NCBI GenBank assembly: GCA_030037695.1
Contig: JASHQF010000145.1
Coordinates: 1 to 5,062, forward strand
Length of the DNA: 5,062 nucleotides
Source of the DNA: Thermoplasmata archaeon
Lineage (GTDB): Archaea > Thermoplasmatota > Thermoplasmata > Lutacidiplasmatales > UBA184
Direction of reading: 5' to 3'
Part shown: piece after piece, positions 1 through 5,062 of the stretch
Numbering within the stretch: the first letter of the stretch is position 1
How the letters are laid out: every line of letters begins with the position of its first letter
Made by a program: the position numbers and the translations under genes
The notes under the pieces: generated by a model
Databases searched by the model: none
Told to the model about the DNA's origin: nothing
What the model saw: only the letters and a program-made list of their open reading frames with translations

Positions 1-1
1 T

Positions 2-1765
2 ACTTGGAATACCATTACCGTAAATCCCGAAGCTCTCCAATCAATGGCTCTGGATCCAATTGATTCCTATCTCTTTGCTTTCGACACGGGAACGGGCAAA
101 ATCAATGTTTACAACGCTTCCTCGCACACGCACGTCGCCACGGGCCTAGCTGCAGGGGTGAACATCACGGCCCTCGCGTGGGATCCGGCAGATGGTCTCG
201 TCTACGCCGGGGGCAAAGGTACCGTCGAGACGATCAACGGTTCTACACTCGCCGTTACGGGGGCGACGCTTGCCCTGCCGAGCGATGGCCACGCGACGGG
301 GATCGCGTACGACCCGACCCGTGGGGCGATGTTCATTGCCTCCGCAGCGTCGGCGTCGGGCCCCGGCGTGGTTGAGGAGATTCCCGCGACTTCGGCGCCG
401 GAGGCGAACATGTCGCTCACCGCGGTTCGCATCGGAGACGGTCCCACTTCCGTGGCTGTCGCACCACCCTCCAGTGGCTCGCTCGCCGGACTGTCGGCCA
501 TCCTCGTTGCGGAGAATACCTCGGGCGCGATAGCGGTCCTCGGTACACCTCCGTCAGTCGACTCGTTCACGTTCACTCCCGCCGCCATAGACGTAGGGGG
601 GACAACCGAGGCAGTTGTGGTGCCCTCGGGTGGAGCTGGTGGCACCACGGTCGCCTTCCTCGGACTCCCGTCGAGCTGTGCCTCGTCTGATTCACTAGCG
701 CTCGCCTGCATGGCCAATACGAGCGGCACGTACTCCGTGAGTGCGTCCCTTACTGATGCTCTCGGGGAGACTGCTTGGGCCGATGCGACCCTTCAGGTGA
801 ACGGCTCGATCGAACTCCATGCCTCGTACGGCTCGCTTGCTACGCCGGAGACCGACGTCGGCGTAAGATTCCACGTACATGTCACGTCCACCGGCGGTAC
901 CCCCCCTGTCCAGTACGCATGGTCGTTCGGCGACGGCGGGACAGGGACCGGCGATTCGCCCGGCCATACCTACCACACTCCAGGGTCGTACGTCGTCTCG
1001 GTAACGGCCACCGACGCGGCTGGGGGGCGGGCCGTCGCATCCAGCGTCGTTGAGATTCTGCCGTTACCGGTCGCTTCCATCGCCGCCCTTCCATCGACCT
1101 CTACGGACGTCGAGATTCCGCTCAACCTCTCGGCGACGGTGACCGGCGGCACGACGCCGGGAACGGGGTCATGGGAGTTCGCGGACGGGACTACGGCCAC
1201 GACGACCAACGTCTCCCATGCTTGGGCTCAAGAGGGCGCTTACAACGTGACGTACACCTACACCGACGCTTCGGGAGAGACGTCTACGCCGAACACGACG
1301 ATCACGGTGAACCCGCTGCCCACGGCGAGCTTTTCCGCGACCCCCGCCAGCTCACCGGGGGCCTTCGGGAGTTCTGCGACGTACTCGTTCACGGCCTCGG
1401 TGACGGGCGGGACCGATCCGATCGCCGTGACGTGGCTTTTTGGGGATGGTTCCGAGGCGAACGGCACGTCGGTCAAGCACACCTACGGTTCGGCAGGGTC
1501 GTACGACGTGGAAGCGTCGGCGGTCGACGCTGCCGGTGCCGTCTACCGTTCCACAATCCTGGTCCAGGTGCCAGCTTCCTCCTCTACCTCCGGCCCCTGG
1601 TGGGGCGGTGACTTCGTCCCGGCACTGGTGCTGGGGCTCGTGGTCGGAGGAACCGGGGCTGCCGTGGCCCTGTTCTCGCTCGATCGTTCTCGGAGGCCCC
1701 CACCCCAGGGTCCCCCCTCGGCGTACGTTCCGCCCGACCTGCGCACGATGCCACGGCGGGACTAG
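2..1765 (+). CDS. Secreted surface protein with beta-propeller, Ig-like segment, three PKD domains and C-terminal membrane anchor (5' partial)
   Basis: The frame is open to the window edge, so the first 587 residues seen are only the 3' part. The ATG at 44 lies mid-blade and is not the likely start. Numbering from that ATG, residues 1-168 hold three to four YVTN/NHL-like propeller blades, each with a hydrophobic-Asp-Pro turn (ALDPIDS, AWDPADG, AYDPTRG). Residues 172-252 look like a degenerate Ig-like domain. Three PKD domains follow at about 255-339, 343-423 and 427-509, with core motifs WSFGDG, WEFADG and WLFGDG and later HTY/SHAW and GSYVV/GAYNV strands. A single membrane helix spans 524-546, then DRSRR and a Pro-rich tail of about 25 residues, so the bulk is outside the cell. 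Twelve N-glycosylation sequons fit an archaeal glycoprotein. PKD and propeller proteins usually serve adhesion or S-layer-associated roles; ligand unknown. A signal peptide would be upstream and cannot be seen. Confidence 0.88.
   Translation, partial: TWNTITVNPEALQSMALDPIDSYLFAFDTGTGKINVYNASSHTHVATGLAAGVNITALAWDPADGLVYAGGKGTVETINGSTLAVTGATLALPSDGHATGIAYDPTRGAMFIASAASASGPGVVEEIPATSAPEANMSLTAVRIGDGPTSVAVAPPSSGSLAGLSAILVAENTSGAIAVLGTPPSVDSFTFTPAAIDVGGTTEAVVVPSGGAGGTTVAFLGLPSSCASSDSLALACMANTSGTYSVSASLTDALGETAWADATLQVNGSIELHASYGSLATPETDVGVRFHVHVTSTGGTPPVQYAWSFGDGGTGTGDSPGHTYHTPGSYVVSVTATDAAGGRAVASSVVEILPLPVASIAALPSTSTDVEIPLNLSATVTGGTTPGTGSWEFADGTTATTTNVSHAWAQEGAYNVTYTYTDASGETSTPNTTITVNPLPTASFSATPASSPGAFGSSATYSFTASVTGGTDPIAVTWLFGDGSEANGTSVKHTYGSAGSYDVEASAVDAAGAVYRSTILVQVPASSSTSGPWWGGDFVPALVLGLVVGGTGAAVALFSLDRSRRPPPQGPPSAYVPPDLRTMPRRD
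809..1572 (+). repeat. Three tandem PKD-domain repeats at protein level
   Basis: Three units of roughly 80-85 residues follow one another. Each carries a TGGT motif (STGGTPP, VTGGTTP, VTGGTDP), then an aromatic-[SEL]-F-x-DG core, a His-x-[YW] strand and a terminal T/S-x-x-DA-[AS]-G turn. The DNA copies have diverged, so these are old domain duplications and not a recent DNA repeat. Confidence 0.75.
1762..1765. other. Overlapping convergent stop codons on a CTAG palindrome
   Basis: The plus-strand surface gene ends with TAG at 1763-1765. The minus-strand zinc-ribbon gene ends with TAG read from 1764-1762. Both stops come from the single palindrome CTAG, so no space is left for a terminator between the genes. 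Each transcript must run antisense into the other coding region, or end right at the stop. Confidence 0.9.
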
Positions 1766-2238
1766 CGGGTCGGGGCGACCCGTCCCCGGGGCCCGTCGAT
1801 CTTCGAGACGGTGTATCGGACAGGCACCCGACGGGCGCCGTGCGTCCAGTAGTCGCACGTTCGGCATTTACGTCCCAGCACGATCGAGCTTCCGGTGAGC
1901 GTCCGGTTCCGGATCGGCGCGAGCTCTCCACCACAGACGGGGCAGGCGTCGGGGAGGGGCGCTCCGTCCCGCTCGGTGTAGTGGACGGCGAGGCGTATCC
2001 CTTCGGTGCCGATGAGGAGCCGCCGAAGGCGGGGACCGCCGATCGAGGCGAGCGGCTCGTCGCGGCGGATCACCTCGAGGACCGCGTCGAGGAACGCTGC
2101 CTGAGAGCGATAGGTGGCACGGTGGCCCCGGAGCACCCGCCGCGCCGCCCTGCGCACGACTTCGGCCTCGGGCCGCCGGTAGCGGGGGGGCTCAGGGGGT
2201 TCAGCCGGCGACGGCGCGGTGGCGCCCTTCTCGGGCAC
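1762..2238 (-). CDS. Small zinc-ribbon protein with a helical, possibly winged-helix, N-terminal part
   Basis: This 158-residue protein is not recognised as a named family. Residues 1-20 are a Pro-rich low-complexity head. Residues 22-58 are basic and helical. Residues 60-90 (SIGGPRLRRLLIGTEG then a strand) look like the end of a winged-helix unit. A four-cysteine zinc ribbon follows: C99-x2-C102 and C125-x2-C128, with a 22-residue spacer. The mix of basic residues and a zinc ribbon suggests nucleic-acid binding or an adaptor role. It starts inside the 3' end of the AAA+ ATPase gene (38-bp overlap), so the two are almost certainly co-transcribed and probably translationally coupled. The GTG start at 2238 is chosen because a strong Shine-Dalgarno sits just upstream. 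Its stop is shared with the convergent surface gene. Coding is confident; function is inference. Confidence 0.85.
   Translation of the reverse strand: MPEKGATAPSPAEPPEPPRYRRPEAEVVRRAARRVLRGHRATYRSQAAFLDAVLEVIRRDEPLASIGGPRLRRLLIGTEGIRLAVHYTERDGAPLPDACPVCGGELAPIRNRTLTGSSIVLGRKCRTCDYWTHGARRVPVRYTVSKIDGPRGRVAPTR
1766..1782. other. Short GC-rich hairpin directly after the surface-gene stop
   Basis: A 7-bp perfect stem (CGGGTCG / CGACCCG) with a GGG loop begins on the base after the surface-gene stop codon and lies inside the 3' end of the minus-strand gene. It is followed by a GC-rich CCCCGGGG and not by a T-tract, so it does not look like a standard archaeal U-tract terminator. It could protect the mRNA end, or be chance in GC-rich coding DNA. 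Confidence 0.3.
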
Positions 2239-3655
2239 GGATCTCCTCCTCGTAGAACCGCTGGGCGAGCTCCGCCTCGGCGGTCCCGATCGCGAGGGGG
2301 CCGTCGTCCTCGTCGGCGAAGTACGTGAGGAGGGAGGCGGCGGCGGCGAGCCGAACCGCGCGGCTCTTCAGCCGGGGGGAGAACTTCGGGAACTCGGTCG
2401 TGCGCAGCGCCTTCTCCGAGACGCCCCGGAGCCGAGCGTACAGCGCCGGATCGAGGAGGACGGACCTCGCCGGATACTTCCGTGCGACGAGGGGATGTCG
2501 GGTCTCGATCGCGTGCACGAGCGTGAGATGGTCGCGGACCTGGCGCGCGAGGCCGAAGTCGAGCTCCCCGAGCTCGAGACGCTCGGCGCTCGCTTCGACG
2601 GCCCGGAAGCGGGCCCGGGTCATCGGATGGAACCGGAGGAGCATCCGGTCCTCGAGGGCCGCGAAGTTCGGGTCGGCGATGGTGGCCCAGTACTCCTGCG
2701 CGCCCGCGGTCCGGACGTTGTAGTTCACCGAGAAGAACGAGCGGAACGTGTACGGACCGACGGTGCCGAACGTCGTCTCCCACTTCACCTCGCGTTGCTC
2801 CATCACGAGCTTGAGCGGTTCGACCATCCCGCGGTACTTGAACCAGTCGTTGAACTCTGGCACGATGAAGTTGAACGTCCGCCCCGAATAGGCGGCACCT
2901 ACTCTCAGGAACTGCACCGGCGTGATCCCGCCGCAGTAGCGGTTCCGGCCGGGAAGTCCGTGCGCGGGCACTCCCGTGCGCGGGTTGCCCCGGACGAGGT
3001 CGTCGATCGAGAACGTCTTGCCCGTCCCCGGGGGGCCGAACAGGGCGAGGTGGAACCCGGTCGTCCCGGTGGTCCGGCCCGTCGGGGCGACGAGGGGCGC
3101 GTCGACGAGGGCGTACTGCTGCAGGATCGCGAGGACCGAGTCGAAGTGGAGCTCCTCGCCGAAGAGGGTGCGGAAGTACCGGGCGAGGACCTCGGCGCCG
3201 AACGTCCGCCCGAACTCGATCGTCGCTTCGAGGCGCTCGTGGACGATCTCGCGAAGGATGTCGAGGAACTCGGAATCCATCGACCGTATCTCCTGCGACT
3301 CGTGCGCGACCGTGAGCTCCGCTCCGCCCTCCGCGAGCTCTCCCCGGCCCGCCTCGGCGCTCAGGATGTCGCGGAGCTCCTCCGGGTACGGGACCTCGTA
3401 AGTCCGGTCTCCGCCGCCGGTCGGCGCCTCCGCGAGGAGGCCTCGCCGCTTCAGTCGGGCGAGGAGGCGGGCCGGGTCCTCGAAGACCCGCTCCCGCTGA
3501 AGGCGTGCCCGCAGCTCCGAGAGTCGGAATCGGGCGCCGTGGGTCGCCACGCCCCGGAGCGTGCGGCGGCGATCGACGTCGGCTACGATCGCCGCGAGGA
3601 CCCGGGCGACCGCCAGCTCGGCCGGAGCGATCTCAAGACCGGCGGACGCCGCCAC
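2201..3655 (-). CDS. AAA+ ATPase, MCM-like (pre-sensor-1 hairpin clade), with N-terminal winged-helix-like region
   Basis: A 484-residue ATPase. Residues 10-90 are helical and basic and look like a winged helix (SELRARLQRE to LLARLKRRGLL), probably binding DNA. Residues 125-190 form a helical linker. Walker A is GPPGTGKT at 207-214. The Walker B position reads FIVPEF (263-268): glutamate E267 is kept but the usual Asp before it is P266. A GGITPVQFL stretch (242-250) sits where MCM proteins carry the helix-2 insert. EQREVKWETTFGTVGPYTF (286-304) sits where the pre-sensor-1 hairpin lies. N311/N313 are sensor-1 candidates, the Arg finger is likely R337 (LEDRM), and R428 in SPRLKSRAVRL is a sensor-2 candidate. 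The GTG start is forced, since an in-frame TGA lies two codons upstream, and it fits the TATA distance. It leads an operon with the zinc-ribbon gene. A MoxR/Mg-chelatase-like role is the alternative; the exact substrate is unknown. Confidence 0.88.
   Translation of the reverse strand: MAASAGLEIAPAELAVARVLAAIVADVDRRRTLRGVATHGARFRLSELRARLQRERVFEDPARLLARLKRRGLLAEAPTGGGDRTYEVPYPEELRDILSAEAGRGELAEGGAELTVAHESQEIRSMDSEFLDILREIVHERLEATIEFGRTFGAEVLARYFRTLFGEELHFDSVLAILQQYALVDAPLVAPTGRTTGTTGFHLALFGPPGTGKTFSIDDLVRGNPRTGVPAHGLPGRNRYCGGITPVQFLRVGAAYSGRTFNFIVPEFNDWFKYRGMVEPLKLVMEQREVKWETTFGTVGPYTFRSFFSVNYNVRTAGAQEYWATIADPNFAALEDRMLLRFHPMTRARFRAVEASAERLELGELDFGLARQVRDHLTLVHAIETRHPLVARKYPARSVLLDPALYARLRGVSEKALRTTEFPKFSPRLKSRAVRLAAAASLLTYFADEDDGPLAIGTAEAELAQRFYEEEIRAREGRHRAVAG
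2241..2251 (-). promoter_or_regulatory. Strong Shine-Dalgarno for the zinc-ribbon gene
   Basis: Read on the minus strand the bases are GAGGAGGAGAT, then CC and the GTG start at 2238. It matches the archaeal anti-Shine-Dalgarno well and has normal spacing. It lies within the ATPase coding sequence (the Glu run EEE at 469-471), and it decides the start of the internal operon gene. Confidence 0.8.
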
Positions 3656-3680
3656 CGTTCACGGCGAGTCCGCCGACCGA

Positions 3681-3690
3681 CTTATATTAA
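3681..3690. promoter_or_regulatory. Shared bidirectional TATA box for the ATPase operon and hjc operon
   Basis: CTTATATTAA is the only strongly AT-rich run in the 59-bp divergent gap. On the minus strand it reads TTAATATAAG, so both directions resemble an archaeal TATA box. Its centre (3685.5) is 29.5 bp from the hjc GTG at 3715 and 30.5 bp from the ATPase GTG at 3655. With a normal TATA-to-start-site distance of about 26-27 bp, both transcripts would have leaders of only a few bases. A possible purine-rich BRE (GAGGGG) lies next to it on the minus-strand side. Confidence 0.75.
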
Positions 3691-3714
3691 CCCCTCAACC
3701 GGAGTACGCGCGAC

Positions 3715-4269
3715 GTGGTCGGGCACAGTTTCGGGGGGTACGAGCGCGAGCTGCGGAGCCTGCTCTCGGGCGATCCCCCGAGCGTCCGAGGGTATGCGCG
3801 ATCGGTCCCACCGACCGATCGGGCACCGGTCGAGCGACTCATCGAGGAACCGTTCCTAGTCGTCCGCGGCGCGGGCTCGCTCGGACTCGACCTGGTCGCC
3901 CTTCGCCAGGAGTTCGCGCTCCCGATCGAGGTGAAGGCGTCGTCGCAGCCGGTGATCCGCTTCACGGCGGCGAGCGGGCGGGCGAACGAGCAGCTCGAGG
4001 CGCATCGGAGGGCGGTCGCCCGCGTCGGGCTCGTGGTCCTGTACGCCTACCGGCGGCTCGGGCTGCGAGGAGAGGAGAGCTGGCGGTTCTACGCCACCGG
4101 ACCGGCCCCCGCGCGGGGGCTCCTCGGGCTCCTCTGCCGCGGCGTGCCGCCGGTGACCCGGACCCGCGAAGGGAACGGGGTTCTTCGGTGGGAGGACGGT
4201 ATGCCGCTCTCCCGGTTCCTGGGCCGCCTTCGCTTCCTCTCGGATCGCTCCGGAGCGATCGGGGGATGA
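3715..4269 (+). CDS. hjc: Archaeal Holliday junction resolvase Hjc (long form)
   Basis: Hjc is a dimeric PD-(D/E)xK-fold endonuclease that cuts four-way DNA junctions in recombination and fork repair. The 184-residue product has the whole active site: E10 in YERELRSLL, R51 and S55 in VVRGAGS, D59 in LDLVAL, and E72/K74 in IEVKAS, followed by the WRFYA strand (123-127) seen in Pyrococcus Hjc as WRFIEV. It is longer than the usual 120-140 residues, mainly through about 25 extra residues (19-45) between helix 1 and the first strand. I recall similar long forms in Thermoplasmatota, unverified. GTG at 3715 is the only start that keeps the E10 helix; an in-frame TAA at 3688 blocks extension. The mRNA is probably leaderless, though a weak GGAG lies at 3701-3704. 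It overlaps the thiolase start by four bases. Confidence 0.92.
   Translation: MVGHSFGGYERELRSLLSGDPPSVRGYARSVPPTDRAPVERLIEEPFLVVRGAGSLGLDLVALRQEFALPIEVKASSQPVIRFTAASGRANEQLEAHRRAVARVGLVVLYAYRRLGLRGEESWRFYATGPAPARGLLGLLCRGVPPVTRTREGNGVLRWEDGMPLSRFLGRLRFLSDRSGAIGG
4243..4260. repeat. 18-bp perfect palindrome at the hjc/thiolase junction
   Basis: GATCGCTCCGGAGCGATC equals its own reverse complement and ends five bases before the thiolase ATG. In RNA it could fold as a 7-bp stem with a CCGG loop that holds the thiolase Shine-Dalgarno; in DNA it could be a dimeric repressor site. It also encodes Hjc residues near the C-terminus (SDRSGAI), so chance is not excluded. Confidence 0.6.
4252..4259 (+). 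promoter_or_regulatory. Probable Shine-Dalgarno for the thiolase
   Basis: GGAGCGAT resembles the archaeal consensus GGAGGTGAT, and its GGAG is 10 bases from the ATG at 4266. It lies in the right half of the 18-bp palindrome, so its availability may depend on RNA folding. Confidence 0.5.
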
Positions 4270-5062
4270 AGGTCCGAGTCGCGAGCGTCGGCGTCGGTCG
4301 ATTCGGCAAACGCGCCGAGTCGCTAACGGAGCTCGCGGCGGAAGCGGCCACTCTAGCGCTGGAAGGGGTCGGCCGCAAGCCGATCGACCTCGTGGTGGCC
4401 GGCACGATGCTCGGACACTCGCCCACCGGCCCCGAACCGTTCCTTGGCTCGCTCGCTTCCCGCCTCAGCCTTGAGGGGGCTTCGGGGGTGCTCGTCGATG
4501 CCGCGAGCGCGACCGGCGCCCTTGCGTTCCACGTCGCCGCGACCTACCTAGCGTCGGGCGCCGCGGAGCGGGCCCTGGTCGTCGCCGCGGAGAAGATGAC
4601 CGATCTCCCGACGCCCGTCGTGACCCGGGAGCTCACCCGGGCGCTCGCACCGTCGGAGCGAACGGCGGGAGCGACGATGCCCGGTCTCGCCTCCCTCGTA
4701 GCGCAGCGATACTCCCTCCGCCACAGTGTCGACGCCTCCGCCTATGCGCTGCCCACGGTTCACGCGCGGCAAGGCGCGGCCCGGAACCCGAACGCCCAGT
4801 TCCCCACGCCCGTGACCGCGGCGGAGGTCGAGGCGAGCCGGCCCGTTGCGCTCCCCCTCCGGCTGCTCCATTGCGGGTCGATCGCGGACGGCGCCGCGTC
4901 GGCGGTGCTCGAGCGGGGCCAGGGCCCGGCGACCGTGCTCGGGATCGGCCAGGGGTTCGACGCCCTGCGCCTCGTCGACCGGGCCGACCTCACCACGTTC
5001 GCCGCCACGCGACGTGCGGCGCAGCGGGCGTACGAGGGGGCCAAGATCACGCGCAAGGAACT
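4266..5062 (+). CDS. Archaeal thiolase (acetoacetyl-CoA thiolase/SCPx-like), 3' partial, catalytic Cys replaced by Ser
   Basis: Read from the ATG that overlaps the hjc stop (ATGA), the frame is open for 265 residues to the window end, about two thirds of a usual 390-residue thiolase. Family marks in order: ASGAAERALVVAAEKMTD (96-113), NPNAQFPTPVT (174-184), HCGSIADGAASAVL (202-215), and GIGQGFDALRLVDRADLTT (226-244), all matching the archaeal thiolase pattern. Archaeal members usually condense acetyl-CoA to acetoacetyl-CoA for the mevalonate pathway, in a complex with HMG-CoA synthase and a DUF35 protein. The nucleophile motif, normally like NACASG, here reads AASATG with S81 in the Cys position; the only Cys in the visible part is C203. 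The C-terminal catalytic His and Cys lie beyond the window. No frameshift is visible. It may be a divergent paralog with reduced, changed or no thiolase chemistry. Confidence 0.9.
   Translation, partial: MKVRVASVGVGRFGKRAESLTELAAEAATLALEGVGRKPIDLVVAGTMLGHSPTGPEPFLGSLASRLSLEGASGVLVDAASATGALAFHVAATYLASGAAERALVVAAEKMTDLPTPVVTRELTRALAPSERTAGATMPGLASLVAQRYSLRHSVDASAYALPTVHARQGAARNPNAQFPTPVTAAEVEASRPVALPLRLLHCGSIADGAASAVLERGQGPATVLGIGQGFDALRLVDRADLTTFAATRRAAQRAYEGAKITRKE

Noticed and set aside
44..46. ATG at 44 as the start of the surface protein
   Set aside because: The frame is open upstream to the window edge, and the Met falls inside a propeller blade (SMALDP), so the true start must lie further upstream.
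1766..1791. Intrinsic terminator for the surface gene
   Set aside because: The hairpin is real, but no T-rich tract follows on either strand, so it is kept only as a low-confidence structure.
1352..1867. Minus-strand frame opposite the end of the surface gene
   Set aside because: It overlaps PKD-domain coding on one strand and the zinc-ribbon gene on the other, and its translation is Arg/Gly/Pro-rich with no motif.
2201..3655. ATPase gene as a degenerate pseudogene because of the altered Walker B
   Set aside because: The reading frame is intact across 484 codons and all other AAA+ motifs are present, so a single substitution is better read as a family trait or specialised function.
3799..3821. 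8-bp stem with 7-nt loop inside hjc (CGATCGGT / ACCGATCG)
   Set aside because: Such stems with short loops are expected by chance about once in a 5-kb GC-rich window, and it is in the middle of a coding region with no regulatory context.
2219..3859. 546-codon open frame on the plus strand opposite the ATPase
   Set aside because: It lies antisense to a gene with a clear Walker A and other AAA+ motifs. Its translation is a charged, low-complexity Glu/Arg-rich string with no domain, typical of a shadow frame in high-GC DNA, and it also runs into hjc.
4548..5056. Minus-strand frames opposite the thiolase
   Set aside because: The plus strand here encodes continuous thiolase motifs; the antisense frames are compositionally biased shadows.
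1..5062. CRISPR array, tRNA/rRNA, insertion sequence or phage genes
   Set aside because: I saw no regularly spaced repeats, no tRNA-like cloverleaf, no transposase motifs and no terminal inverted repeats.

Overview
The window looks like a stretch of a high-GC archaeal chromosome. The signs are an Hjc-type archaeal Holliday junction resolvase, an archaeal-style thiolase, an archaeal TATA box lying about 30 bp from two divergent start codons with almost no leader, and a secreted PKD-domain surface protein. The long form of Hjc together with the PKD surface protein makes me favour Thermoplasmatota, but this is an inference from memory of those families and not a database result. Coding density is extremely high: the only intergenic gap is 59 bp (3656-3714).

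Layout. (1) Bases 2-1765, plus strand: the 3' part of a cell-surface protein, with the end of a YVTN-like beta-propeller, an Ig-like segment, three PKD domains, one C-terminal membrane helix and a short cytoplasmic tail. Its 5' end lies outside the window. (2) Bases 3655-1762, minus strand: a two-gene operon. First comes a 484-residue AAA+ ATPase that appears MCM-like, with a pre-sensor-1 hairpin and a proline in place of the Walker B aspartate. It overlaps a 158-residue protein with a helical or winged-helix-like N-terminal part and a C-terminal zinc ribbon. The operon converges on the surface gene so tightly that both genes take their TAG stop from the same CTAG palindrome. (3) Bases 3715-5062, plus strand: Hjc, then a thiolase whose start overlaps the Hjc stop (ATGA). 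The thiolase runs off the end of the window.

How it may fit together. The ATPase operon and the hjc operon diverge from one AT-rich element at 3681-3690 that reads as a TATA box on both strands and sits almost equidistant from the two GTG starts. The first genes of both operons appear leaderless, while the downstream genes have Shine-Dalgarno sequences or overlap coupling. A junction resolvase divergently co-regulated with an MCM-like ATPase and a zinc-ribbon partner suggests, by inference only, a DNA processing or repair module. The thiolase belongs by family to acetoacetyl-CoA and isoprenoid-type chemistry, but its expected nucleophilic cysteine is a serine. That makes either a changed activity or a non-catalytic role plausible.

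No RNA genes, CRISPR arrays, insertion sequences or origins were recognised, and no stretch over 300 bases lacks a gene.
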